Below, in pieces: positions 1-13,110 of a stretch of DNA of 64,000 bases. The stretch comes from Carnegiea gigantea (taxonomy: Eukaryota; Streptophyta; Magnoliopsida; Caryophyllales; Cactaceae): the NCBI GenBank assembly GCA_029747015.1, contig JAKOGI010000532.1:121001-185000 (forward strand), in the 5' to 3' direction. The notes below the pieces were generated by a model, which searched no databases, was not told the origin of the DNA, and saw only the letters and a program-made list of their open reading frames with translations. A program made the position numbers and the translations under genes. How positions within the stretch are numbered: the first letter of the stretch is position 1; each line of letters begins with the position of its first letter.

Positions 1-934
1 GCTTCCTAAAAAATGAACCCAAATCTCTCTCTCCCAATGCCTCAATGTGTAAAGTATTTCTCTTCTAAATTTTGATGCTCTCCTCTCTATAATTTTTATA
101 TGTGTTTTGATGCCAATTTGATTTAATTCATCTAGCCCCTTAGGGCAGCCCCTTATTTATAGCTGGTAAATACATAATTTGAATCGATTTAGAGAAAAGA
201 GATCTAATCCTAGTCCAATTAAGGTTAATCTAAATAGGTGCACCAATTCAGGTAGGATTCTGACAAATTAATCTCGATAAACTAATCAATGTAGAATTCT
301 TGTTAATTAATCCCATTTAGGAAGGAAAGGACTCAAAGAGAGGGAGAAAATTACAAAGCCCATTCATGTTCCCAGTTAGAAGACCTGGCCTAGATCTTGG
401 TCAGGTCAAGTCGTATCAAGCAGAAACCCAGTTGGGTTCTTGGACAGGGACGTAGATAGTCTAATTTATTTTGGCCATAACTTTCACATCCGACCTCCAT
501 TTTTAATGATTCTTTTTTTTTCCTTCAAGGATTGTTTAGTCTAGTTTCTCATCAAACTAATTTCATAATTTTTAGATAATTGTGGGACGATATATATGCA
601 AAATAGTGAACATCTCTCATTTTTAGATAATTGTTTTGGCCATATTCTTTTTATCTTTTCCGTTGCTTATTATACTTTTGTGCATAATATGTCATTAGAA
701 AGCTTGCTCAATGAAAAATGTCGATGGCTAAACTTAATATTTTTATGCTCCCTAAAGTGTATCTCAACTAGATGTCGACCACTGTCAATTTAGGCATATT
801 TGGGCTTTTGGGGCTCTATTGGCCTTTTGGACTCAAATTCAAGGATTATTCTACTGAAACCTCAAGTACTCAAGTTGGGGTATATTTTCATCAGTGGACA
901 ATTAAAAATAAGATGCTATTTTTAGACGTCTACG
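1..934 (-). mobile_element. Element A, 3' LTR (cut by window start)
   Basis: This stretch is repeated in the same orientation at about 7870-8760. Shared blocks include the run around TCTAGCCCCT followed by a CCTATTTATAG TATA-like stretch, and the end reading TTTTTAGACGTCTAC. In minus-strand sense the LTR begins near 934 with (C)GTAGACGTC, a mutated form of the family start TGTAGACGCC. A purine-rich tract (AAAGTGGGTGCTAAC) lies just inside, as a polypurine tract should. The far end lies outside the window, so about half of the LTR is seen. Confidence 0.8.
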
Positions 935-1099
935 GTTAGCACCCACTTTGGTTGAGCCGGAGTAAGGCGAAGGTCAAAGTAAAGGTCTAGTGGTTACATG
1001 TTTGGCAATGATGATGTGATACCCGAACTTGGGCACTAAGGGTCTAGAAATTCAACAGTCACCAATTTTAATCATGATAGTGGCTGATGATGTAAAATC

Positions 1100-1450
1100 T
1101 AGACCTAATTGTCCGCCAACTTTCCTCGTGACAATAGCCAATAATGTCCTATTGTGCTGGTAGCCAGTGATGTCAAAATATCCCATTATGCCATGAGCCA
1201 TCGACTATCTCATTGTGCCAAGATCTAGTAATGTCAAAATATTCCATTATGACAGGAGCTGGAGGTTATTTTTCGGAGCCAATAGTCTTAAAATGTCCCA
1301 TTGTGTAGGGAGCCAACGATTGTCCCATTGCGCCAAAAGCTAGGCGTTATCCCTTATGTCGGGAGCTAGCCTATTGTTGAAATATCCCATTGTGCTGAAA
1401 GCTAACATTCTTGAAATATTCTCCTATGTTAGGAGCCAACGGTGATCCTT
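1100..1450. repeat. Degenerate tandem repeats in element A
   Basis: Units of roughly 45-65 bases recur around the phrases GTCCCATTGTGCC and GGAGCCAACGATG. At least six degenerate copies are visible. They occupy the 3' non-coding part of element A, next to its LTR. Confidence 0.6.
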
Positions 1451-3909
1451 AATGGTATGGCTACCTGAAGAAATATGGCCGAATACCTGAGAACTTGGTG
1501 GCATCTAAGCTTGAAGACCTTTAGCCAGATCTATGTGTACTTGTCGGCATGTGAGCCTAAAGACCTATGTCCAGGTCCCTGTGAACTTATTGGCGTTTGA
1601 GCCTGAAGATTAATCCCTAAGGACCTTGTGGCATGAGATATTGAGATGTCGCTTCTTTGACCTTTTGTAGCTTGGGCGTTGAAGTTATCTCCTTCTAATG
1701 GGAGACTACTGAAATGTCCTGGACGTTGAAGTGTCTTTCTATGTTAAGATAAAGAGAATAAGGTATCCTTTATGACTAGATCCTCTTAAACTTGGGTATC
1801 TAATAGGGTTAATGTCTTAGGCGATGATGCTTGCGTAAAGCCTCCTTTGAATTTAGAGCCTGACCAAGGCGAAGGTCAAAATATAAATGTCTTCTATGAT
1901 AGTTGTTGATGCCATGAAGTTTCATGGCTAACTAGGGTTGTGTGCCCTTCCTATAGGTTCGCTATGAAGGCTGATTGCATTATTCATTGATCCAGCATTC
2001 CCAAGTGATCAAGGTGATTTTAGTCTACTAAATGGGCTAGGGATCTATGTATTGATGCATGTGCAATTGCTAGCCTAAGCTAAACAATGTATATATGCTG
2101 ACTATGTAGATATAATTGTGCTGACTATGATTGTGCTGACTATGTAGACATGTGATGACCTAACCATGTACGCATGTATGTCTCATACTAAGTTTGAGGT
2201 CTATTGGATAAGAGTTGATTAAGATTTAGGAGATTGATGGCTTAGGCATAGTGGTGTTATGTGGCTTAGGATGAGGGCTTAAAAGTTAGGTGATTGTTGG
2301 GTTAGGCCAGGTCATGGGTCTTAAGCTACTTTCTTCTTAAGGGAGGATTATTCTTTAATTTTGCATTAAAGTGCTCTCATTCTGAAGAAGCCCTGTAATT
2401 TTTGTTTGTTGTAACAGAACCCACAGATGTGTAAGGATAGTGATAGCTGAATATGGTTATGTTAGTTTTATTTAGAGTATCCCCCAGTCCAGTAGAATAA
2501 ACGAGATGCTTCCTATGTTGGGAGATATTTGCCAGTTGGTAAACCTTAGTTGTGTAGTGATGTGGCACACAAATATGCCTTTGTTGGTGCTGCCCAAAGT
2601 TGCCTCTAACTTAGTATAAAGAATATAGTTATCTCCTTGGTGGGGAAATGTTCATTGTGATTGAAGCCTTAATTGTCTAAGAAAATGTAGGGAGCCTTAT
2701 GTCTTGCATAATGGGTGAGTGCCCACTTCAAAAAGTTGAAAATATGGAAAGAGGATTCTGTAAAACTCTTGAATTTATAGTTATGGTTGAGATAAAGAGT
2801 ACTGACTTTTGGCATGGAGATGAAATTGGAGGCTATGATGATTGAAAAGTAATGGTTTTCCAAGTTTGATTCGATGAGTACAAGCAATGGAATGCTTCTA
2901 TGTTCTCTACAAACCTAGGTTTCATTTTTTCCTCTCCTTTTGTTTAGCCTACCTTTTCAGGTTTTTGGACCATCCACTTGTCCCCCCCTCTCTTTAAAGA
3001 CTCAAGGAATCAATTGAGATGTTTCTTTATGGAAGAAATCTTTGCGACCGGGCTACAAAGAGGTTATCTACGTATCTAATGTGGAATCAGGCCAGTCGTA
3101 GTTTGAGAGTAAGAACATGCAGTTTAAAGAAGGGATAAATCTACGATAACTTTTTAAGCTAAGCTTCTGGGTTAGGGTGCCAAAGGAAGGGAATCGGCGT
3201 GAAGGTTCAAATAACCCGTATGAAATCCCCAAGTGTGCATAGGTGATAAAGCTAGTGCTAATCAGCAACTTCTTTTTTTCTTTATCTTTCTTGCCTCTAA
3301 ACTCTTTTCTTCTTTTTCTTCTTCTTTTTTCTTTTTTTTTCTTTAGGCGGGACCATTTGGTCTGAACTTTTTTTCTCCTCTTTTTTTAATCACTGATTTT
3401 GATATTGACGCCACCCATGACACACTCCCAGTCCCTGGTTAGTTAGATAGGGTTATGAAAGAAACATGCTTATTTGAAGGCTCAAAAGGATTCCAAGTAG
3501 TTTATTAGGTTTACAAAGGTATCAATGCAGGTTAAAAAGAAGGCCTCCTACCATATCCACATCCTTAAAGTTGTATGACTTATTAGAAAGAAATTCCTAA
3601 TCGTTTCTCTTTTTCAGATGAAGGATTGAAATTCTTAGCGTCTTTTTTGTTTCTCTCCATCTTCATTTACCTAGCTCGCCTTGTTAGAGTTTCAAGCTAG
3701 CCCCTCTTTTTTTTCTCTTTTTTTCCTCCTTTTTTTCCACCCTAGATTCGTCATAGGATAGAAGCACTCCATAAAAAAAAAAATGAAAACATGTTTAAAA
3801 AAAAGTAATGGAGGAGATGATTTTACTAATAAATCAAGGCTACATTAGACTTAGATTTACAATAGAAAGGAAAGCGAGTGACTCTATGACTCAACGCATG
3901 ACTATGGGT

Positions 3910-5100
3910 TTAAGATACATCACATTTTTTAAATTTGATAGAACTCAAGGCCTCTTGTATGGAGGCTTTCCTTTCACTTGCCTTATGGATATACAAGGGT
4001 GCATGGACCTTAGATTTGGATCTATCTATACTTGCTATGTAGATAGACAGATTCCACTCTTCTCTTTGGTAGTATAAAATGGCTAAATGCCAAGCGAACC
4101 CAAGCATGTTATTGTCATTATTGGGTGTTTGATCAGTTTTAGGTAGAGGAAGCAACCCTAACTTGAACATGCTTTCCAACTTATTGTTAAAGCCCCAACA
4201 ATCCTCCATATCATGGCCCCTTGCTTGATGATACTTGCAATATTTGTTTAGGTCCTAGTTCTTGGGCTTCCATGTATTTTTCTTCTCTAATTTGATTTAT
4301 GGGAGGTTGATCCTACCTTTAGAAAGCATGTGTTCTAGTTCTTTAGTATACGTGGTACCAATAGGGGTGTATTTGATGTAGTGATCTCGAGCATGCACCT
4401 CTTTGCTTATAGAGTCACTATCTTTCGTGCCCCTATTCTAATAGTTATCCTTCCAACTGTTGGTGTCTTTAGTGGGTGTTCCCTAGCTAGATCTTCTTCT
4501 ATCAACATATCTCTGCTCATCAGGATAGTGAATTTTTCAAATGACGTGTATTGCATGTGCTGTCTATGTGCGGGCTGGAGATGAATAGTCTCACTTGGTA
4601 AGCATCCGAAGGTCGGTCCACTATGTGAGTGGCCTTTGCCCTCCATCTAGCAAGGTAGTCAGAACTCTCTACAAAGATCATCATAATCCATGACCTTTCA
4701 CGGGTCCATAGCATTATACCACCCCATCACATCCTTATCAAATATCCAAGGAAATATTATATGGAAGATATCCTCCTCAATTCCTTTTAAGGTCATTGCA
4801 CTAAGAAACTACCTCACATGATGGTGAGGATTTTTAGTTTCATAGAACTTGATGTCTAGCACTGTGGACTTTGAGGGTAACTTCCCTTTTGCCATTGAAG
4901 TGAATCCTTCATAGTCATTAAAGTAATTGCTAAACATGGAGGATTCCTTAAGTAATTGTTTAATTTGATCTACTTGTGAATCGGTTTAAGGAGTGCTTTT
5001 TGCCCTTCTTCTTCCTTCTTTTTATCATCTTCCCCTCCTGTGTTGTGAAGTTTCCCACCATTTTTATTTAGGGTGTCCTTAATAAGGGTTTGGAGTATAT
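3910..5100 (-). pseudogene. gag remnant of element A
   Basis: Translated on the minus strand, 4090-4250 gives a retrotransposon zinc knuckle of the form C-x2-H-x4-H-x4-C followed by DCWGFNNKLESM and LGLLPLPKTDQ, which is typical of gypsy gag C-termini. Further upstream (4550-4680) a YLARWRAKATHIVDRPS block and (4730-4820) an IFPWIFDKDV block match the retrotransposon gag core. The reading frame is broken several times. Compared with the related BC gag at 12330-12612, A lacks a short stretch between the two core blocks. Gag packages element RNA; this copy is certainly dead. Confidence 0.72.
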
Positions 5101-7025
5101 TGGCCATCAATTCCATCTTATTCTCACTAACATCCAGTTTAGTTTACATTTTTTTGTTCATTTTCACTAATTGAGCATGTTCGTTGCCTCCGGTAATTAG
5201 GATTGATGAAGTGTTGGACTTTGACTTTGATTTTGGCTTTGACACAACTGGTGGAGTTCCCTTAGACTATTCTCAAGATAGAAGTGTCCTAGTTTATGGA
5301 CTATACTCATATACCTTCTTAATCTTCCCCATCCAGAGCAATAAGGTGGCGGTATAGAGGAATGAATAATGAAAGGTTCGCAACATTAGCTATGGGGCTA
5401 AAGGGAATGGTTACTAACTTACAGTTTGGTAAGATAGAGACGATGACTTAATGGACTTGAAGGTCTATGCTATGATAAGAATAATGAAGTTAAGATGTTA
5501 GATTTAGGCTTAAATTGGTCTTATCCTGGATTGGGTCCTAAATTAGGTTTAGGAAGAAAGCCTATGGACCTTAGTTAGGTCTAAGTGTAAATATAACTCG
5601 TGAGTAGACTATGCCTAAGTATGACCATGGTGTGGTTTGCCTACAGTAGGCTAATTTAAGCAGGTGGATAGATCTAGGTAGACTCACATATGGATCCTAA
5701 ACTTAGGGAATATAATGCATGGACCATGAACTTATGCATGGATAAAATCTTAATCGGACTTATGTATTATAAGTACAATGTATGATAGGAGCAACTTAGA
5801 AGATTAAGGCTCTAGAGGTCTAACATGCAGCATTAGGGACTTTGAGCTAGATGAACTCATGGTCTATCCAAGATACGCTAAAGATACATGACTGTGTCCT
5901 ACAACTGATGTGTTAAGACCCTAAATAGACCATGTTGACCCATGAACTGAGACATATGCTAAGAGCCCAGTATTTTGCCTGTATACTATGAATACTGACC
6001 CAAACTGACACGGACTGAGTTGGACCAGAGTGCAAGATGTCGATTGGGTTATATATTGGACCCCGAGACTAGCATCCTAGACCTTAACCCTTTTTTTCCT
6101 AAGTCCATACCTAATCTAACGTAGTCAAACCCCAGGGAAGCCAGTCAGGTTCCTTATGGGCTCCCAAGATTGGGTCATGACTCTTAACCACTTTGTCCTC
6201 AGTTTATACCTAATTAGATCTAGAGAGAATTCCTTAAGACACTGGTCGGGTTCCTAATTGGTCTAGGAGACAACTCTGCCACTTTTTCAATTCCAAACTG
6301 AAGATAATTCTAGCTGAATTTTCTTAAAACATGTCTTAGACTCCTACTAGGATGCTGACTCTTTATTTTTCATTTTTTTTAACAACTAGCCATGCTCATT
6401 AAAGCTTGGCTGAGACTACTTTTAGGATTTTTATTCCTGAGACTAAGGTTAGAACCTAGTCAGGTCTAAGGTTAAGAGCCCTTTAAAGCTCAATTAGCCT
6501 CAAAGCTGCCTTAGTCCATAACCCTAGACACTAAGTGTGACCTTTCCTAATATGACTCCCCAAGACCCAAAGTATTAGTGCATGAACTCTAGGTCCAAGA
6601 AAGGTGAATCATACAAGAACATATTCAAGCACACACATATGAGTTCCAATCTAAATGAGAGTTCTATGTAACAAAGGTTTCGTAAAATTTACAGCAGTCC
6701 ATCTCGCGATCTGAATGCTTCCGCATCCATTGGGTGTATGGCAAGCCCGGCCCATTTAGTTGCTTTCCTATAACGTGTGGACTAGGAAAGTGTGTCGCGA
6801 GTGGGTGAAGTAATTGCCTGTCAAGTTGAAAGTTGAGTGGACCCATCGAGTGACCAATTACTTTTTTGATGGGTAATATTAGGGTTTGACCTAGAGGTAC
6901 TGTTAATCCTCAGCGCGCAGCATCTTATAATGCAGATACGCCCAATGCAACCGCAATTAAAATAGTTTCCCGTATAGAATTTCAAATCTGACCCACTTAA
7001 AGAAATTCCCCAGTAGAGTTGCCAC

Positions 7026-8760
7026 TGTAAGAATCCGCCTCTGCAAGGGCGCAATCCCTATGAATGGATCGACTTCTCCTTTGCTAGGGTTTTTTATTTT
7101 TTATTTTTTTGTTCTGAAATTTTAAATTTGTAGTTTTCTAGAAAATGATCAGAAACTTGATCCAGATTCTAATCCAGCAACCTCGCCGGGTTCCTGGGCT
7201 AAAGCACGGCCCAGTTTCTAGTCTATATAAGTGCACTGTCTTGGATCAGAATGGTTTTGTCGAAAATACAAAAGAATAAAAAGTAAAGAAAATAAAAGAC
7301 AGACCAACAATTACTCATCAAGCAATGTCACTAGTGAGTTATAGAAAACTTACCAACCATATGACTTTTCAAAGCAAATCACATCGATAGGGATAGCTAA
7401 AGGGACACCAAAGGAACAATTAACTTTGCTTTAAAAAATTTTTCAAAAGGCCCCCAACTAATCCCTAGTGTGGGAGCCATCTTGACTCCTTAGTCTCAAA
7501 TTAAGGATCTAGATTTGGAGGCAATGGTACAATGATGTGATGGGAGGCATCACATCATCGCCCATCATCACTAATGGCCTCTACTATTCAATATGGCAAA
7601 TCAAACTTTTAATCACACTAATGCACACTCATGCAATATATTAATATAAATCATATTAAATCATGTAGAAGGTATAAAATTTAGTCTAATGTAAACAAAG
7701 TAAAGTAAATAAGTCACAAGCAGACGAGGACGAACCAAAGATTACATCTTTAGAAATTTAGAACCAAAAATCATAAAAGAGAAATAGAGTATAAGAGAAA
7801 GGAAAGATAGAGTTTTTACCCATAGAATAACCCATCTAATTTATCCGGAACCCAGTAGAATGACACCTCCTAATGAACGAACCAAATCTCCCCCCCAATA
7901 CCCCTAATGTGTAAAGCATTGCTCTCATAAACTTTAATGCTCTCCTCTCTAATATTTTGATGTGTTTTGACGCCAATTTAATTTGATGCCTCTAGCCCCT
8001 AGGGGAAGCCCCCTATTTATAGTTGGTGAATACATAGCCTAGATTAGTTTAGAGAAGGGACACCTAATCCTAGTCCCATTAAGGCTAATTTCAATAGGTA
8101 CACTAATTCAGGTAGGATTCTAACAAATTAGTGTTTGTAAACTAAGTAGCTTAGAATTCCAGTTAATTAATCCCGTTTAGAAAGGAAAGAACTCTAAGAG
8201 AGGGAGAAAATTACAGAGCCCAATCGGGTTCCCAGCCAAAGGACCCCACCCGGCTCTTGGTCTGATCAAGTCATATCAAGTAGGAACCTGGGCTGGGTCG
8301 TAGACAGCCCCATTTGTTTTAGCCATAACTTTCACGTTTGACCTCTGTTTTGAGTGATTTTTTTCTCCTCTAAAGGCTTATTGAGTCTATTTTCTCAGAA
8401 AAATAATTTCATAACTTTTAAATAAGTGTGAAACAACATATATTCTAAATAGTGAACATGTGTTATTTTCAGCACAAGCCCAAATATTCGACTTATATCT
8501 TTTTCATTGTTTATCGGACTTTGGTGCATAATATGTCTTTATAAAGATTATTCAATGAATAATTTTGATATCTAGAATTAATAATTTAATACACCCTATA
8601 AGGGATCTCAATTGGACACCGAACACTGTCAATTTGGGCTTATTTGGGCTTTTTGGACTCGAATTTAAGGATTACTCAGGTGGGCCTCCAAGTACACAAG
8701 TTTAGCATAATTTTTGTTATTGGACAATTAAAAATAAGTTGTGATTTTTAGGTGTCTATA
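7026..8760 (-). mobile_element. Element A, 5' LTR
   Basis: In minus sense this LTR starts at 8760 with TATAGACACC (family start TGTAGACGCC) and ends at 7026 with ATTCTTACA. It is followed inside the element by GTGGCAACTCTACTGGGG, the priming-site-like motif next to plant gypsy LTRs. The upper 900 bases match 1-934. A TATA-like CCTATTTATAG lies at about 8010-8025. The length is about 1.74 kb. It faces the BC LTR at 8948 head to head, with only 187 bases between them. Confidence 0.75.
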
Positions 8761-8947
8761 GCAAGTTGGAAAAACTCCTACAAGTGGAACTTACCCCCCT
8801 AACAACATACCTATGTTTCTCTAAAATAGGCTACTTTCTCTTAGAAACAGAAACAAGAGTTGCCTCTTCAAATTTTTCCAGATAATAAGCATCGTGCAAA
8901 GTTTGTGGTTTGAATATCCTAATTGCATTCTGGATTTCATTAGTAAG
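8761..8947 (-). pseudogene. Element G gag, C-terminal fragment
   Basis: The minus-strand translation from 8947 reads LTNEIQNAIRIFKPQTLHDA, then YYLEKFEEATLV. This is the classic gypsy gag pattern (G-L-x-x-E-I-x-x-x-V/I-R-x-F-x-P-x-x-L-x-x-A). The matching upstream half of the same gag lies 28 kb away at 37333-38150, where the frame ends in FISG. FISG plus LTNEI is exactly how this motif runs in the family. The two pieces were therefore one gene, split by the BC insertion. On its left side the fragment is cut by element A. Confidence 0.75.
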
Positions 8948-10322
8948 TGTAGACGCCTAAAAATGGCATCTCATTTTTATAAAATGCTCGACGACAAAAA
9001 TTATACCCCAACCTATGTATTTGGAGGCCTAGCGGATTGATCCTTAATCCGAGTCTAAAAGAGAAAAAAGAGAAAAAAAAGAGTTTAGCCCGGCCCATTG
9101 GTCTTGACCAGAATAAAGAACTCAGTCAGGCCCTCCATTTGAGAACTTGATCGGGATCTCTGATTCACTTTTCCATATCTAAAACATGTTTCAGTAGGCA
9201 GAGTTTTATTTAGATTCGTGCATCCATTTAGATTTTGCCTACTAGGAATTGAAGTTGGTCTCCTCTCTCTAAATCAACTCGTATTATCCCTTTAAGCGTC
9301 ATAAAAAGAGGCTACCCCCTAGGGTTAGACATATTAAAAAAAATTAGAGAGGAAACACTAAAAATTAGAGAACTGACAGGAAAAAATTGTGAGACACACC
9401 AGAGATTATAGCGGAAGAGACTGAAAAATGTCGAGAAACAAGTTGCATACTAAGGATATTAAGAGACAGAAATTCGTTAATCATTAAAGAAGCATCATTC
9501 GCTTGGGTTCCCAGGTAAATTTCTTTGAATTTTCCTGTCCCCTCTACTTCCTGTCTCTTTATTTTATTTAATTTTGGATTTAATAAAATGTACTCTTTAA
9601 TTAGTTTAGCCCCCGCCTACTATAAGTATTCCTATTATTTGATACAATTGATCCCAATATGTTGTATGATTGTTTATTAATATAATTAGTTTTGACTCCT
9701 TGTATTGATTAGTAGAGGTCGACGGTGATGACAGGCAGTGTCATGATGCACTCATTACAACATTGTATATTCGCCACCAAATCTGGATCCTCAGTTTAAG
9801 TCTATGGAGTCAGATAGTCACCACACCAAGCATTACTCTGGGTCTTTTTAAAATGTTCTTTGAAGCAAACCAGTTGTCTCTTTCGGTTTATGGTCATTTT
9901 AAAGAGTACATTTGATTTGTATGTTTTTCTAAAACTCATTGACGATTTTATTAGTTAAATTTATAGTTTTTTTTTGGTTTTCTGTCAAATCTCTTTGAAT
10001 TGGGTAGCTTCGGGGTCCCAATAGTGGTTGTGATTGAGCTTAAAACCAAGATTAGTCCTAGCTTAGGAACCCAGCACTACAGTCTAGTTTCTCTGCTAAG
10101 CCAGATAGGATGTTGGGGTCCTAGACCAGAAGACTACGTCCAATACTGGCCCAAGATTGAGATACAGGATTAGGGTCGTTGTCCAGTCTTCGAGCTAGGC
10201 AACCCATTATTTTATAGTCTGATCTGTTTCTTACTAAAAAAGGCATATTTGAATAAACCTAGCAAACGAGTCTAACCATTCATGAGTGAGCACACCTGGG
10301 GGTTCTAGGTCATGGTCATACA
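8948..10322 (+). mobile_element. Element BC, 5' LTR
   Basis: It starts TGTAGACGCCTAAAAATGG and ends near TCATACA, followed by ATAGTGACTCCACCAGGG, the counterpart of the motif inside element A. It matches 35964-37332 over its length, for example the blocks near 9390-9500 and 36300-36400, and 9990-10300 and 36970-37320. Parts are the reverse complement of the A LTRs, so A and BC are one family in opposite orientation. Confidence 0.78.
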
Positions 10323-12615
10323 ATAGTGACTCCACCAGGGATATTATTTGGAAAAAAAAAAGGGCGAGATTTAAAATTCAATAGGGGAAATTATTTTAGT
10401 TATACTTACATTAGACATTCTTTCTCCTTTATTTACTTATTGTTACTGGTGGTTTGTTTTGTTAATTATGCTCCCTTTCTATCACAAGTTTTTTTTCCAA
10501 CTCTTAAATGTTTTGCCAAATTTATTTTGTTTGGATCTACTATCTATATAGATAAGGCCGCTTGCATTTGGATCGCCCAGATCCTTCACAAGCGGGGCCC
10601 ACACTAGGAGGAGTAGTTGTTGTTGTTTGCATTAGGTATTCTTGCATTAAAGGTACTACCATATTGAATTAATAGTGCTTCTGGGTCAAACCCCACTGGT
10701 ACCCCTTACGAAAATAGTTGGTTACTCGGTGGGTTCGTTAGACTCTCAACTGAGTAGGTAATTGTTTCACCCAATCGTGACATACTTTCCTAGTCCACAT
10801 GATAGGGAAAGCAGCCAAAATGTTCCAGTTTTATCATGCACCCATATGGGTCGCGAGAGGATTGTTTTAAACCTTACCTAAACTACTTATAGCTTAGAAC
10901 TTTGGATTAGGTTAGAATTCATGTGCATGCGTGATTTTGTGTATGTTTATAACTCCAACGGTCTTTCTGAAATTGAATCATTCCCAAAGACCCAGGAATT
11001 AAAGCCTTAGGGTTCATAACACCCTTATTATGTTAAAGGGCCCAGGTTAGGAATCTTAGTCTGACCCAAATGAGAGCAAGGTCAGGTCTAGTGCTGTTAA
11101 ATCCCAGTAGTGCTCTTAGATAGTTAGGTCCGAATATTTCGACCTTACGTTAGGAGAGGAGCAGTAAGATATTATCTAATTTCTAGGCCTTGCATAAATC
11201 ATAGTATAAGGGTTAACAACATTAGCCTACATCCAAGTTACTTTAAGTCATGAGCTTGCAAATCTCACTACATGATTAGAGAAGTCTAAAGGTCATTATC
11301 GCGTCTGAACACATCAGTTGCAGGGTACCTGGGCCTAAAGAGTCATGCATCATTTGGCCTCATCATGCCCAATCAATGGGTTCCTCTAGGCCCAAGGTCC
11401 ATAATACAACCCATTAAACCCTGATATAGGTTTGAAGCATAGAGCCCATTTTCATCTTCTTTTCACTTTCATCCATCCTAGCTTACATCACAGCATTTTC
11501 ATAACTTAGGCCATTTTGTTGCCTGCCATGTGGATGAATAAAGGATTGGACTTTGAGTTTGACTTTAATTTGACTTTAAACTTGTAGGCGGAGTTTCCCC
11601 GACTGTTTCTCGGGATAGGAGCATCCCGGTTTGCTGGATTTGCTAACATACCTTTTTAGTATTCTCTATCATGATCAATAAGGTGACGATGCAGAGGAGT
11701 CAAATGTTATAGCGGATAATAATGGAAATGACATATCAACAACATTAGCTATGGGCTAAAGGAAATGGGTAATGTTTTGCAGTTAAATGATGATGAGATA
11801 ATGACTTGGTAGCCTTAAAGGTTTACGCTAGGCCGAAAGGGAGAGAGTCAAGAAGTTGGATTTAGGTTGCCAATTTTAGATGAAATCGGGCTTTACTCTA
11901 GATTAGGTTTTATGTTAGGTCTAAATCTATCCCAGATGATTATGGGCCAAAGCATGACATTGGTTTGGTTTTCGTAAAATGGGCTAGTTTAGGCATACGG
12001 CTAGATCTAGGTGGACTCATGTATGGATCCTAGACCTAGAGAATGGATGTATGATGCCTAGATTGTAGACTTATGTAAAGATCAAATGTCTGCATTTCAG
12101 TTAAACTCATGAATATGATGTATGACTGGATGCAACCTAAAATTAACTAGGGCTTTAAGGACACCCTAAAGGAAGATGGTGAGAAATGTCACAGTAGAGA
12201 AGGGGAAGATGCAGCAAATCACAAGAAGAGAGAGAAAGAAGAGGAAACAGATTTCCCATAAGCTGATACACAACTCGATCATATAAAGCAATTACTCAAG
12301 GAATCATCAATGTTTAATAATTATTTCATTGACTATGTGGGATTCACTTCAATCCCAAAAGAGAAGCTACCCCTAACTTCACCATGCCAGATATGAAATT
12401 TCATGGGATTGAGAACCCTCGCCATCATGTGAGGAATTTGGTTAGTACTATGACTTTGGCAACAATTAATAAGAATATCTTCTACATCATTTTTCCTTGG
12501 ACATTTGACAAGGATGTAGTGAGATAGCATAATGTTGTTGACCTATGAAAGGTCACAAACTTGGATGTTCTCTGTGGGGAATTCCTACATCAATATTCAT
12601 ACAATATTGACCTAC
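10323..12615 (+). mobile_element. Element BC internal, 5' segment with gag remnant
   Basis: The leader right after the LTR matches the element A leader (reverse complement of 6850-7020). At 12380-12612 the plus strand encodes a gag core: MKFHGIENPRHHVRNLV, then NIFYIIFPWTFDKDVV and FLHQYSYNIDLL, with one in-frame stop. This corresponds to the IFPWIFDKDV block in element A. The segment ends abruptly at 12615, where D begins. From gag onward BC resumes only at 23060. Confidence 0.7.
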
Positions 12616-12919
12616 TGTAAGACCCCTCGCTAGTCGATTGTGGGTTGGCATGCCACTTTGCTTGTCTTGACTGGGTCTTGACAAAGACGGGGTTGTTTAC
12701 CCTTTGGTCATTCGTGCGCCCAACTTCCCAATGCGATTGGCATTGTCCGTAAGTCATTACTAGGTCATGTAGGACATATACCTTGGTCGTGACTGAGTCA
12801 CGCGGGATAGCTCTCGGTTATGATAGGGTCACATGAAGCATTATCGAGGTGAATTCCTCGAGGGAACAACGAGAGAGCGTTTGTTCCAGGGGCACAAATA
12901 AGATGACCATTTAATTTGG

Positions 12920-13110
12920 TGTTGTACAATGACACCAAGCACCTATAGTGGTACTAGGCATGCCTATAGCCCGGGCGTTCTGCGACAACGTCCAGTACTT
13001 ATGGTGGCACAAATGACTTAGGTGTTGTGCGATAACGTCCAGTACCTATAGTGATACGAATGACTTGGGTGTTGTTTGACAACATCCAGCGCCTATGGTG
13101 GTGCGAATCA
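12920..13110. repeat. Approximately 50-bp tandem repeats in D LTR
   Basis: About four units recur, each built around GACAACGTCCAGTACCTATG followed by GGTGG(T/C)ACGAATGACTTGGG. The same array is present in the second LTR at 18960-19150, so it is an old property of this LTR family. Confidence 0.65.

Larger units (their letters stand above)
935..7025 (-). mobile_element. Element A internal region (gypsy, gag only recognisable)
   Basis: This is the internal part of a minus-strand Ty3/gypsy element bounded by the LTR copies at 1-934 and 7026-8760. The only protein remnant I can recognise is gag (about 4000-5100). I found no protease, reverse transcriptase or integrase motif between gag and the 3' LTR, so this may be a large non-autonomous derivative. 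The part near the 5' LTR (5200-7025) is non-coding leader, and the part near the 3' LTR (945-1650) is built from degenerate tandem repeats. The gag and the junction motif GTGGCAACTCTACTGGGG next to the 5' LTR suggest the Tat/Ogre group, but this is inference. Confidence 0.65.

Noticed and set aside
10326..10607. 93-codon hydrophobic frame after the BC LTR
   Set aside because: The sequence matches the non-coding leader of element A, where no such frame exists.
12920..13110. Possible CRISPR-like array
   Set aside because: The repeats are degenerate, contiguous and shared by both LTRs of a plant retrotransposon; there are no unique spacers.
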